Origin: Entonaema liquescens | Lineage: Eukaryota > Ascomycota > Sordariomycetes > Xylariales > Xylariaceae | DNA length: 64,000 bases | NCBI GenBank assembly: GCA_902805475.1 | Contig: CADCSX010000006.1 | Location: forward strand, 2,356,001-2,420,000 | Direction: 5' to 3' | Shown: piece after piece, positions 23,812 to 35,504 of the stretch | Layout: the number at the start of each line of letters is the position of its first letter | Position numbering within the stretch: the stretch's first letter is position 1 | Notes under the pieces: generated by a model | The model's database searches: none | What the model was told of the DNA's origin: nothing | Seen by the model: only the letters and a program-made list of their open reading frames with translations | Made by a program: the position numbers and the translations under genes

Positions 23812-25271
23812 ATGACTAAAACAATCGTGGTATTAGGCGGTGCCTACGCCGGCGTGGGAGTTGCCCATAGGCTTCTGAAATATACAAAGCCTCATGTTAA
23901 GGATTTAAAGGTTATTCTTGTTTCCAAGGTAAGCGGATTTGTCGATGTTCTTATTGTTGGTTTCTACAATATATAACTTTAGCCCCGGAACAAGGCGAAG
24001 CTAGGGAAGCAACTCCAATGCAACGCTGGGTTTCCTATAAAAGAACCCACATGATTGGATGTTAACGATGTAACTTGATAAACCCCAGCAAATCCACCAA
24101 GTTTCGACCTGGAATTCCAACTGCATGGGAATAATGGGGCTTTCCTCTATAATCACGGATCTTCGGAACATGTCGCTAACTCGTCGCAGAACAGCCATTT
24201 CTACTGGAATATGGCATCCGTGCGTGCCATTGTTCCGGGTGTCTTGAAGGAGGAGCAATATAGCCAGCCCATCGAGAAGGGTTTTGCCAAGTACCCGGCA
24301 GACTCTTTCGAGTTCATCAACGGTAGCGCTGAGGGCGTCGACATTGATAATAAGACAGTCAAGGTCTCGACGCAGGATGGCGAGCGTATATTAAACTACG
24401 AGCACTTGGTTCTGGCGACAGGTACTCGCGCGGTCGATGGTACCGTACCCTGGAAGAGCAACGGCACACATGAGCAGGTCACTGGGCTTGTGTCGCAAAT
24501 CCAGGAGAAGGTCAAGACCGCGAAGCACATTGTGGTAGCAGGCGCAGGCAGCACGGGTGTCGAGGTAGCCTCCGAGATCGCCTTTGAATATGGCAAAGAA
24601 AAGAGGTTATTCTGCTATCTGGAGATACCGAGATCCTGAGCGGTGATAGCCTGGCATCTAATGTAACCGGCGAGCTGAAGAAGCTAGGCGTTCAGGTACG
24701 CAAGTCGGCCCGTGTTGATGCTGCCCACACCACACCTGAGGGCAAGACCGAAGTCGTGCTGCAGAGCGGCGAGAAGATTGTGACCGACTTATACTTACCC
24801 ACCATGGGCATGCGACCTAACACCGAGTACCTCCCTGCGGAAGTGTTGACAGACAAGAAGTTCGTCGACATTGACGAGTTCTACCGTGTCAAGGGAACCA
24901 AGGACGTCTGGGCTGCGGGCGATATTGTGTGGAAGCCTCGTGGCAGCTTTGTGCTTTCGGACAAGCAGGTAAGTTGCTTTATTCCTATACCGTGACGTCG
25001 GAGGAACGGATATATCTGTAGGATGGGTAAGGCTAACTATTATATAAAGGCTGCTGGTGTCGCCAAGAACATCGATCTTGCTTACAAGGGAAAGCCGCCT
25101 ACCCCCGTCAAGACGCTACCGATGGACGTTCTCATGGTAGCGACGGGTCGGAGTCGTGGAGCTGGCCGTATGGGTCCCGTTAAGGTCTTCTCTGTCATGG
25201 TGTATATGATCAAGGGCAAGACATTGGGCATCCAATCACTACCTGGCTACGTAGACGGTAGCGCCTTCTAA
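23812..25271 (+). CDS. AIFM2/FSP1-like FAD-dependent NAD(P)H oxidoreductase (one frameshift)
   Basis: Exons 23812-23928, 24190-24968 and 25050-25271; 372 residues once one base is restored, the same size as AIFM2/FSP1. The FAD-binding dinucleotide fold is VVLGGAYAGVGVA near the start, the NAD(P)H-binding fold is VVAGAGSTGVEVA about 130 residues later, and the second FAD contact is the conserved ..VWAAGDIV near residue 290. LATGT precedes the NAD fold as in other type II NADH dehydrogenase/AIF-like enzymes. The frame slips at the A4 run 24599-24602: one frame ends EYGKEK, the other resumes EVILLSGDTEILSG. Intron 1 is 261 bases; intron 2 uses GCTAAC and an AAG acceptor. Membrane-associated NAD(P)H:quinone reduction is known for the family and inferred here. 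Confidence 0.87.
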
Positions 25272-25940
25272 ACTACGAATTCCCACGCTTGTTTGAGAGG
25301 CTCCTTTGACACCTTGGCTTAGAAGGAATAAGAGTGAAGAGTATTCGAGGGCATCGATACTTCTTTAAGGATAGCCGGATAGTTAGTTAGCTTACGACGA
25401 AAGGGGCCGAGGAGAGAACCCGTAATGTGTACCCTAAGATACCCCTGCCCCCCCTTTTTATTAATAATGCATCGGTTCTCGACAGCAGTCTTATAATAGA
25501 GATAATAGAAAATATCCCTAAATTTCTCTGATGTGCGCATATATCACTGAGAATCGCGCTCTACTTACTGGCTTACCAATGATATACCAAATCCAGCTTC
25601 AAGTCTGATACTAGGATAAAAGTTGACTTCCATGTGATCATGATCGTGATTGTAATTGTAATTGTTATAGTTATTTATTATAGCCAACCTAACTCGAGTT
25701 CATCAACTCGCAATAGAACCGGAACCTAGCACTCATACAGTACATTCGAATTACAGACTAGGTAGTAGTATAACTCGTCATCCGCCTCGCACACATCGGG
25801 GAACCTATCATCCCTCGGCGATTCCTCATCTTAATCGAGAGAAACAAAACCCTCTTTTCATTCTCTTCTTCTTCCCCTTCCGTCGACACCATCTTCGGAT
25901 CCAGATCAGGTAAACAGACACCTCCCTACCTTACCTTACC
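25272..25940. other. Convergent intergenic gap
   Basis: 3' flanks of the AIFM2-like gene and END3. No feature recognised apart from the TTACC repeats at the END3 end. Confidence 0.5.
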
Positions 25941-25948
25941 TTACCTTC
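25927..25948. repeat. TTACC microsatellite covering the END3 stop codon
   Basis: Four to five copies of CTTAC(C) on the plus strand. The END3 TAA at 25943-25941 is part of one unit, and on the END3 strand each unit reads GGTAAG, identical to a splice donor. Confidence 0.75.
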
Positions 25949-27346
25949 CCGCCTTCTCATCCTCAATCTCCCTCCTCAACTGTTCCAAAACCTGCATCCG
26001 GCTCGCGAGATGCGCTTCCAGCCCCTCGACCTGCGTCCGCACGGTATTCAAATCATCCTCCACGACGCGAAGACTACTCCCCGTCTTCGCCTTACCCTTG
26101 CCCTCCTCTATCTCCCGCAGCTCGCGCCTCTTGTAATCGAGCAGCTGCTCGAGCTCGCGCTTGACGAGGGCGGGCTTGGTATCGCGCTTGCCCCCGCCCC
26201 GGCGAGCGTTCGCGTCGGCCTCGACCTTGGCGATGCGGTCCTCGATTTCTTGGAGTTGCTTCTTTAGGCGCACCTCCTCCCACTGCTCGTCGCTCTGGGC
26301 CGAGCTGAAATCCGTACCGGCGGCCTTGAAGCCGCTGCGGCCGAGGCGCGTCAGGTATTGGTCACCGAACTTGGCTTTGCGGCCCGTGGTGGTGTTGTCG
26401 TCGGCGCGGGCGGCCCAGCGCGAGGCCGCCGGGTTGTTCCGCGCGCTGTCGACTTGGTAGTCGATCTGGTTGCGCTCGAAGGACGAGCGGAGCGACGCGG
26501 GCACGGTGCGCGGGATCCGGTACCCTTCGTGGCGGTTATTGAGGATGTGGAGGAAGGCGAGGCAGGCGTCCTTGTTGACGGTAGGGGAGGCGGACGGGTT
26601 GATCAGGTTCCACGCCGACCGGATGTCGGTGTCGGGGACGTCGAGGGATTCGTATAGGTCCTCGAGGGAGTTGACTGTTATTTCTCATCCGCATTAGTCT
26701 TAGTCTTTGTTGATTCTTCTCGCCCGAGTAGAATAAGAGAAAGGGGTGAAGACGGAATAGGGTCTTACAGGATACCTCTCCTCGCATGTCCCTATTCTCC
26801 TGGTATATTGACTCGTACTTGGCCTTATCGTTGGGGTTCATGTACCAGTCGAAGCCATCCTTGAGCCCCGGGTATCCGAGTCATCGTCGACTTGCTCAAA
26901 CTGAACTTGCTTGCCCGTAAGAGCGCGGCTGGCTTGGACGAGATGGGCTTTGGATTCGGGGACGAGCCAGTCGGGTAGCGTCGTGGGCACTTCAGCGTAT
27001 TCCTATTGATTTAGTGGTTATGTTAGCAATTCGCTTTGGTATGTTGCATAGCACTGCAGAGGAGCAAAGGAACAGCAATAAGGAAAAGACAGCTAGATGT
27101 ACAACTTACACCATTCACTATGTCGAAGATGATGCGCATAGCCACACAGAACTCCTCGAAGTCAAGGTTGCCATCATTGTCTACGTCCGCTACATCCCAT
27201 ACGCGCTCGAGTTGATCGTCCCGTAGCCCGCTATTCTTCAGCAGCGGTGCTGCCTGCTCACCTGTTAGGTATTTGCCGCCATTGGTCCGTGTTGTGAATA
27301 TATTCCAGTACGTTTCGATCTCCTGAGCCTCGATGCGAGGTGCCAT
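25941..27346 (-). CDS. END3: End3, EH-domain actin/endocytosis regulator (one frameshift)
   Basis: Minus-strand exons 27346-27110, 27002-26769 and 26674-25941; 401 residues after one base is restored. The N-terminal EH domain reads EIETYWNIFTTR, LLKNSGLRDDQLERVW and the EF-hand DVDNDGNLDFEEFCVAMR. DWLVPESKAHLVQA and TGKQVQFE follow, then a second EH-like part and a C-terminal coiled coil with VKRELEQLLDYKRRELREIEEGKGK. End3 works with Pan1 and Sla1 at cortical actin patches in endocytosis. The frame breaks at C4 26866-26869: one frame reads DDDSDTRG, the other continues LKDGFDWYMNPNDK. Adding one base in the run repairs it. Confidence 0.92.
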
Positions 27347-28174
27347 TGTGAAGCACTACAGAGTAATGACGTTACTCGTTGCTGGGTATTTGGATATGGT
27401 TTTCGGACTATTCCATTGATGGGCAAGTTCAAAGTAGGAGAAGGTTCGTATCGCTGGCTACAGCTGGAGTTAAAAGCTATAGATATTAGATGTTTGTATA
27501 AGGTATAAGGTAACTTATTAGATGAGGTAACTTGGAACTATTCACAGCCCCGGGTCTGACGCTTGTCAGGTACTTTAGGTGCATGTACATGCGACTAACC
27601 GTTATCCGAACCTATTGAGTGGGGCCTGGTTGGTCAACCTTAATTGATCTTGGACTAAAAGGTTTAGGAGGTACAAGGGTAGGTACATCAAGTAGGTAAC
27701 AAATGCAATAGGTATTTACCACCTTACCTACCATGTATACTTGGTAACATCGCCTTATGATAATAGGAATTCGGCACTATGATGACATGTCTTGTATGAG
27801 GTACTTGATATATATTTTTACTACCGGGAAACATTTACGCGGTTAGTAGAGCATAAATGTATATCTGTCTGAAGCATTCCCATAATTTATCATTCATTTA
27901 CCTCTAGGAATCGAACCTCCATAACGATCCCTTTATCTCTGTACATGTCGTCTTGCAGGGCTGTTGCTGCCTCTGTTTAATCCCTAGTATTGGTTTACAT
28001 TTTCCAAACACCCTGCCTGTTTCTCCATCCTCCAATGTCATGGTATAACATATAGGCCTTTATAGCCTCTGAGAAAACCGCCACATCTATTAGGTATGAG
28101 CTAAGGGGAGCCTCCCTTATAAGGAACCTCCAGGGAACCTCCAAAGGCTTGACGCAATCGTAATTAAATGGGTA
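27347..28174. other. Intergenic between END3 5' and PTA1 3' ends
   Basis: AT-leaning, with several TAGGTA motifs. The segment near 27,905 looks like a tRNA T-loop on the minus strand but has no matching stems. Confidence 0.5.
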
Positions 28175-30732
28175 TCATGTAACGACTGCGGTAGCGCTGG
28201 CACCAACAGCTCCTTCATTACCGGGCAGGGTTTGGGGTGCTGCTTCTAAGAAGCCGGGCCGCCATCTTTGCAAGTATTTGGCAGCTATGGGTCTTGCGTC
28301 TTCATAGTCTGTCCAGATGTCCTGAATAACATCTAGTGCAAGATCTCTAATGGGCGGGCGCATCACCACTAGATAGTATAGTGTCGTGAGAGCGAGGTTT
28401 ACCAAGCTTGGGTCTCGGCACAAGGTCTTAACTCGCGAAAAGATTGCTGGGTTGAGCTCGGGTAGTTCGCTTAGGAACCTTGTCAACACCTTATCTTGGG
28501 AGTGGAGATAAGGGATGAATCCATCAAGAAGACGCAATGTCCACTTCTCATAATGAACAAGAATGTCACCGGGATTAAGCGAGGACTGCTGTTGGACCTT
28601 ATCATTGTACCACTCCTCGCTTAACCAGGACACGGCTACCTCGATACGCTTTCGGAAATCCTCTAGTACATAATTAAAGAGCTGTTCTCGAATAGCATCG
28701 CTCAGACGGATAGTTGAGAGAGCTCCTTTGGTGTCCTCGTCTTCCTCCAGGGTATCAAGTCCTGAATTGGCCCGAGTTGCTAGTCGAGTTATTACGGTGA
28801 TCCATGAGTCTCGGTCGTATGAGCTGGCTGCAAGTCTGTTGATACCAGCCTTGGCCTTCTTGATGGTAGGGTCCTCGAGAGTTCGCATTGTACCAAACAC
28901 CCTTGTAACTGAGCCTTGTCCCACTTTGGTAGCTTGTTCTGGATTTAACGTTGGAGGTGGTGGTAGCCGGAAAGTAGGTAATGCGAGACCACCTAGTGCC
29001 GGTTTCTCTAGCTCATGGCGTTCATCTGCAGGCGAAGAATCAAGCTTATTTAGAATCTGCTCAGTATCCTCCGCCGTGTAGAAATCGGGCTCATAGTCAT
29101 CCTCGTCTTCCTCAACATCAAGTGGTGCTGTCTCAGGGTTGACTGGTTGTTGTTGGCTTTCGTACAACGTTGTCAAACGGTCTCGTACACCCTGTATACT
29201 TGTAAGTGATAGCAATAAAAATATACATGAATTTGACGTACCTGAATAGCACGCTCTAGAAGCTGGGGATCTATACGGGCGAAGGTAGTAACACTGATTC
29301 TAGCGGCAATAGGTGCTGGTACGTTATTACTAACATCGAAGTGCTTTAGACCGTCGTTAGTAGTGAATGTGAAGATCTCCGCAAGTGTGTGAGGGCCGGG
29401 CTTCAACGGGGTGATTTCGAGTTGCGGATGAGGTGGCACGGCTTCCGTTCGTTGACGCTTGGCTTCTAGCCCATTGGCTTGCTCCGCCAATGCTCTTTTA
29501 CGGCCACCCTCATCGAATATCTCGGCTCGAGAGCGCATAAGACGTTCGATATATTGTTGCATACGGCCTACTAGTGGATTCTGTGGGTTCCTAATATATT
29601 ATTAGTAACATGGTTAGATTGGTTGTGCTGGAATCTCACCGTCTAGATAGGTGCATGAGTAGCATGCGCGTTGTCTTTTCCATCGATTTTACAAGAACCT
29701 TAGTCTTGGGAGTAAGAGGCGAGCTCGCAAGCTTCAGTGGGTTGAAGTTGAGGACGGTGTTCACGATCCTATTAGATGTAGCTGGTCTGTTTCGGACGAG
29801 GATGGACAATGTGTTTAGGGTCGCATCTACAATCAACGCATCGCTGAATGTTTGTTAGTCATTGAATTCTGCGGTGATACTCGGTGGGCTGTCTTACCTG
29901 CTGTTGTCTTGCAAAATACCAAGCATCCGGTCCAAGAGTCCCGATGCCTCTGCCTCGAGTTTAGGGGCGTCCAGGATGGGATGGTTCGAGGGAATCATGA
30001 CAAGCGATATATCAAGAAGATCGCCACGCTATATAGGATGTTAGTATCAATTAAGAAGTACGAACAAGTGATATCCTTACTCTTGGTTCTGGGTTTATGC
30101 TCTGCGTTTGTGCGAGTACGACCCGCTGAGCAAACTTGATACAGCAAATCCGGATGGTCAAGGGCGCAGTATCCCATATCCGCAGGATCCTGCTCTTGAT
30201 CGCAGTCATTCGTTCCCACGTGTGAGTGTCGTAGGAATTGTTAATACTAGTACGATTTAAAAGTCAGCGCTGTGAATTCTAGAGCATGTCATTTCAAGAA
30301 TGTGAATCTAAAAAGATAGCGCACAGGCACGATCTCGGCAGGTATAGTCCACCGAAGTCTACGAGTTTACAATAACCAGTCGGGAGAAACCTACATCCAT
30401 CGTAAGGCCAACGGGTATATACTGGCCGCTGCCTGAATGACACCTCGGAGTACCATGACATCCTGACTGACGTCTTCCACCAGTAACTTAAGTGTTTCCA
30501 ATACTACTAGAGAGAGGGTCTCTTTTTGGCCAGGTGCGATGGCGGGTGTCGCAAATGCTTCAGCAAGGAATTCGGCACCCCATCGTCGAAATTCTACTTG
30601 TGCTGAAGGTCCTATGATGGGAAGTGTAGCTTGGATAACCTGGGTGTAATAGTTCGCATTACCTAGAACAAGCTTCCGGGCACCTTCGAGCTGTCGGATC
30701 TGGTCTTGAACTGAAAGCTGAGCTGTCGCCAT
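28175..30732 (-). CDS. PTA1: Pta1/symplekin, pre-mRNA cleavage and polyadenylation scaffold
   Basis: Six minus-strand exons, 30732-30395, 30246-30081, 30028-29898, 29843-29640, 29590-29242 and 29191-28175, join with all phases matching to 734 residues. The N-terminal helical-repeat region (DQIRQLEGARKLVLGNANYY, GAEFLAEAF, then SYDTHTWERMTAIKSRILRIW) is the symplekin/Pta1 domain that binds Ssu72 and the polymerase II CTD machinery. A basic/acidic middle (GLEAKRQRTE) is followed by the conserved C-terminal half with FNYVLEDFRKRIEVAVSWLSEEWYND in two overlapping helices and HYEKWTLRLLDGFIPYL. It acts in the CPF complex on 3' ends of mRNA and snoRNA. No frameshift. Divergent from COA3. Confidence 0.9.
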
Positions 30733-31662
30733 TGTGAATTATTTAGGTAGACCTAAACAGGCCCAAACTTCTATATAAGTTGAGAAGGTTGAGATACGGT
30801 GCCTTTATAGAGCATGGATAGTAAATCGGTATCGCAAGTGCTTGATGAGACCCAAATTAAAATAATGAAGAGCTGGGTTAGGATATAGAGGACGTTGGGG
30901 GGGTGTGAATATGTGAGGATTGTCGATGTTGAAAGTCGTACTGTGGCGCGTCGTGTTTGTTCGTGTCTGCCCGGTGATGTCAATTAGAAGATCGCCGGGT
31001 AAGTAGCCTGCATCATCATTTGTGGCATGCCAGCATTAACAATTGATGAGCATGCTTTATAGTTGGGGATTTTTTTTTTGATAGGTTGCGCTTTCAGTGA
31101 TGTGAAAGTAGGACTTAGGAACGTAGGTTCTGGTTAAAGGTGTAGAGAGAATTTGGGAAAGGACGTGGAAAAAAGAAATTGAATGTTCATTAGGTAGCTG
31201 GTCGCGACTGAAGAGAAAGATGCTTCAGTGCGCTTTCCTCACGTATGTAATTCAGATTGGAGACAAAGAACCTTAAGCTTCCCAGGTTGGGTCTTTCCAA
31301 GTCACGCAGGGTGCCCTCTATTATCCGTCAATACCCCGACAAAATACCAAGTACATGCAGGTACCTCGTACCTTCCTGGGAGCATTCAATGTATGTAGGT
31401 CTTGGGTCTTGGTAGTGCTATTTTAGCGTCATTGGCTTCTGCAGAATGAAAAGCACATGCAGTCAGGCAGTATATACATGGTACATAGTACTTATTATAA
31501 GCTTTTGAACTTAAGCTCGCCGCATCGTCAGATCAATATTTGCTAATACAACCTCTAAAGCATTCTACCTGCAATGCGCCCAACTTCTCGGTTTTGACCT
31601 CTTCTCCAATATCTTGTCGCATATAAGAGGAAACACGCCCAACTGGGCAAAGAAATTACAAA
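30733..31662. other. Divergent promoter region of PTA1 and COA3
   Basis: No coding frame with family likeness. Several short TAGGTAC-like motifs near 31,360-31,400. Confidence 0.5.
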
Positions 31663-32011
31663 ATGGCTTCTGGGTATATCTAAAACTACTTAGGCTATGA
31701 CATTTATATCTAATAGCCCTACAGATTCGGAAGCTCCTCGTACTATGATAGACGGTTCAGACAATCCCCCGCCCTCATCCGAGCACGGCGACCTTACCTC
31801 TTCAAGAATGCTGTTGTTGGTTCCGTCGTAGCAGCAGTTGCAATTAGTGTTTGTGAGTAATCATTCATTGCAAAAACACTCCTTTGGGAGAGACAGTACC
31901 GATTTACTCATCTGGTCACCTACAGATGCATACACTATCAGCGTCATCGGACAGGACGAGTTCGAAGATGTAAAGGTCCCTACCGCGCCGAGTCAGCCGG
32001 AGAACAAATAA
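31663..32011 (+). CDS. COA3: Coa3, mitochondrial cytochrome c oxidase assembly factor
   Basis: Exons 31663-31673, 31725-31852 and 31926-32011 give a 74-residue protein, too split for a simple open-frame search. The first coding exon is only 11 bases (M-A-S-G...). The protein reads FGSSYYDRRFRQSPALIRAR, then RPYLFKNAVVGS, one hydrophobic segment (about 32-52, VVAAVAISVYAYTI) and the highly conserved tail GQDEFEDVKVPTAP. This YYDxR...RARRPYLxKN...GQDEFEDV pattern is specific to Coa3/CCDC56, an inner-membrane protein that with Cox14 controls Cox1 translation and assembly. All three junction phases agree. Confidence 0.93.
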
Positions 32012-32573
32012 ACACGACATGTATCATTGCATATAATGTTATTAAGAAAATAGAAAGTCATAGGGTAAAATTCACGAAATATACCACCAGCCAGCTTCGC
32101 GGGAGTATCGGAGATTATGTTCACAATGTCGGAATTATATTTTCCATTTCCAAAAGCTGTGAAAGAGCATACACTAAGTGGTATCGCGGCCTATATCGAG
32201 CCTATAAACGGACGGCAAGCCTTCCTGAACGCCGGAATATGTGTCTATAGAGATAACCCGAACAACATGTATCATAGAGGCCACCTCATTCTCTACAGTC
32301 CTTTTGAAGACGCCACCCGCTAGCAACGCAACATATCGCAAGTATAAATGCGATCACTTTCATACACCAGCTAGAAGCCTCGATTGTAAGCCGTAACGCC
32401 GAATGCAAAACATATGTACAGGGGTATAACATCCCTATTTCCTATCTCGCAAGATTATTCAACCCAAGGATACGCAGTATTGCCGGCCATTCGGCCAGTG
32501 GGTCCCTATTGTCCTGTTGTGCGCCACGCTCTGCCTACCCGTGAAAATGATTCTTTGATATATACCCAATGGA
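32012..32573. other. Convergent intergenic gap
   Basis: 3' flanks of COA3 and DEP1. Open frames at 32117-32323 and 32414-32647 have no recognisable sequence. Confidence 0.5.
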
Positions 32574-34714
32574 CTATAAGCTACCTACTGGTTGACTGCT
32601 CTCACGCCTCGCGGCTGCTTCTGCTGCCTTCATGCTGCGTGCCTTAGTCTGCTCCAATAGGTTGGCGGCTCGTGTAACTTCGGGTGACGTAGAAGGCTGT
32701 CTCAGTGCGCCTTTCTGGGTTTTAGATTGTCCGTTAGGAGCCCCGTTAGAAGGCTGTGTTGTCGAACCATTGGTAAAGGGGCGCGACTGGTGAGAATGTT
32801 TATTAGCTCCCAACGATACTCCTGGTATACTGCCATGAGTAGGGGTATCGTGCTGGACATCGTGCTGGCCATCGTGCTGCCGTTGGAGAAGATGAGCATT
32901 TGATGGGTGATTAGGGTTCGCCCACGGGGTCTGTTCGATGAACTGTTCTCCCGCAGGGCCGAGGCTTTGGCTGAACGGCAGTCCGCTATAATCCACATAA
33001 GTAGGCCTATGTACTTGATGCCGAGACGATGGTTGACGATTCCTCTGGATTTCCTATGATCAGCAACGTTCGTTATACATAAGCGGTTGGTGGATGGCGA
33101 TGGCTTACATTTATCGCTTCGAAGTCGTCCTCTAGCTCTTGCATAGATGCCCCTCTCATGTCTGGCGCCGCAGGCATTCCTTCGTATTTGGCTATGCCGG
33201 ACAAAATAGACACCTCCCTATTGTATGCCAATGCGTTTCTAGTGCGCTGCGCAGGGTCGGGAGGGAACCGGAGACCGAACTCAGGTACGTTGTTGGCTTG
33301 CTTGCGACGCTCGTGTTGGATGTCGTACCATTGCTGGCCAAGCTCTGCTAATATCTTCTCCCTCGACTCTCTAACAGATTGGAAGAATTGAGAGTGGATC
33401 TGTGATCGCCTAGAGACAGCCCATCTCTCTAAAGATTCTATTTTGAGTTCTAGCTCTCGGTTTGCTACGCGGATTCTTTCATCTCTCCGCGCATCTATGC
33501 ACTGCATCATGGCAAGATACTCAGGATGTGTTATGGTCTCGGATCGTAGCATTATCTCTTCTTGGTTCAGTTGCTCGAGTCGTTCTTCGTACAACCTAGA
33601 GTAATATTAGTCGGTTGGAATCATAGCTGACAGGAAATAAAGCTAACCTATCTCTGAAAGTTGCGAAACGCTTCTCGATTGCGGTTAACTGCTCAAAGGC
33701 CGTCTTCTTTCTTTCGACTGGTAACTTTCAATTAGCATTTGTAACTGGCCATGAATAGAGTGATAATATCGTACGTTCTTCTTCGTTCCTGTGGGCTGCT
33801 TCCGCTTCCTCGTCTACATCGGCTTCGAGCGGCTCATCCTCACCGGCGTGAGCACCGTCGTCTTCTACCACTGGATCACCCGCAGTTCCTTCTGGTGTTT
33901 CATCGGCCTCGATAGTCTGTTCTGTGGTTTTAAGCTTCTTCGAGCCACTGCGCGTCTGCTTCTTGGGTATGGCCTCTTGGTCTGATTGAGCGCTCTGAGT
34001 GTTATTATTAATACGGTCTGCACCGGCTATGACGTTGATGGCTTCGTCGGCCGAGTGTTCGCCGCTATTCGTATGTAATGATGGGTCGTCTTCATCAGCC
34101 ATAGGAGTATCGCCGTCTATATCTTGCCGGTTGGGTGTAGGCACCGAGCCAGTACGCTTTTGCAGCAACTGTAAGGGTTCAGAATTTTCAAGAGGCATCG
34201 AAGCCCGTTTTCGTTTCCTGCTCTCGGTTTCTTGGGTGGCAGCTTCGACTAGGATATCTAAAGTCGGTGATTGGCGCCTTCTTAGGTTCTTTGTCTCTTG
34301 CGCTGGGGGGCTGGAAGCTATTGACATTTCCTCGTAGAGTGGCCTGTCGTCTCCATCTCTACTCTGTCCTGTTCTCGTGTTGTGCCGTCGCAGTTTGCTT
34401 GGAGTGCGCTCGTAAACCTGCCCGTCTGCTGATTTATTTAGGACTACGTCTTTATGGCGGGTGGGATTCCGGGGCGTGTCGTAGAGGCGTTCCGTCTCGG
34501 CCTCAGTATCGTTCGCGTCTGAGAGATCGCCTACCGAGCTTACGTCTTCGTTGCGATTGTCAGGAGTAGCATTATTTAGACTATGTAAGTCTCCTGGGTC
34601 ACCATCCTTATCTTCGACATCACTTAGAGGACTTGAACCATCATCGTCGGAGAGCGGTTCTATCGGTGGGGGTGGAATGGTAAGCGGCGCGGGCGCCGTA
34701 TCTCCAGTTGCCAT
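32574..34714 (-). CDS. DEP1: Dep1/Sds3-like subunit of the Rpd3L histone deacetylase complex
   Basis: Minus-strand exons 34714-33775, 33717-33648, 33595-33109 and 33053-32574 join in frame to 658 residues. Residues 1-310 are acidic and disordered, beginning with the fungal Dep1 pattern PPPPIEPLSDDDGSSPLSDV. The Sds3-like domain follows (about 315-480): KKTAFEQLTAIEKRFATFRD, LYEERLEQLNQEE, EYLAMMQCIDARRDERI and the helical SQFFQSVRESREKILAEL, ending with REVSILSGIAKYEGMPAAPDM. The last 160 residues are Gln/His/Ser-rich with a QHD repeat (GQHDVQHD) and a closing helix. In yeast Dep1 and Sds3 hold Rpd3L together for repression. Dep1 is preferred over Sds3 by the N-terminus and length. Divergent from NOP12. 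Confidence 0.85.
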
Positions 34715-35504
34715 CTTTTAGTAATAATCGAAATCCCTCTTTCTGAACCAAGTGTAAGTTCTATTGGTATGGAAGATTAAAGGTTGACTTGGCGGGGGAG
34801 AGAGCGCAGTTGTCGTGGCAGAATAGTCGGAGGAGAGTTTTCAGAGCTTGAAAGGATAGAAGAGTGATGGAGAGGAAGTAAATAATCGGACGGGTGATCA
34901 AATGCTGAGTAAAAGTTAGAGCTATTTGACACGACACTACAGTTAGGCGACTAAAGAGTCATGCATTACCAAACGAATGTCGGCAGGATTTGGGTGAGAG
35001 GTAATCGAGAAAGAAATAGTGTAAAGGTGGTAAAGGTGGTGATCAAATGGGGAGGGTTCGCTTTGCGCGCAAGCAAGAACTTACACTACTAGGTATGTGC
35101 TACCAGCCGCTGGCAGGACTGGCACCTTAAACTATTACCACTATTACCCCAAATGACCCCAAATCGCTACGTACGGCATCTGGCAACCCCGAACAAAACC
35201 GCTTATCGATAACACAACACACACGCGTGTTAGAACGGTCCCGTCCGTGTCTAATCAAGTACTTAGATACCTGGTACCTGAGTTATCTGTATGTACGTAT
35301 TCCTTATCCGATAGTTATCGAATTTCCAATCCAACATTTAAGAGTTGATCCACCACTCAAACCTTGGCCCGATAAGATAAGACTTCTCTAGGTACTGTAG
35401 ACTTTTTTTTCTTAGTGGTCGCAACTTGTAGTCGCGGTGTTGTAAGCTTCACTATATTTAATATCAATACCATCGAACGTATTAGCCCAAATCACCACGT
35501 AAAT
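34715..35504. other. Divergent promoter region of DEP1 and NOP12
   Basis: No gene seen. Contains a GATAAGATAAG double GATA motif near 35,372 and a T-rich run before NOP12; function not tested. Confidence 0.5.

Noticed and set aside
27895..27975. tRNA-like T-loop (GGTTCGATTCC on the minus strand)
   Set aside because: No acceptor or anticodon stem can be formed with the flanking sequence, and the T-stem itself pairs for only three bases.
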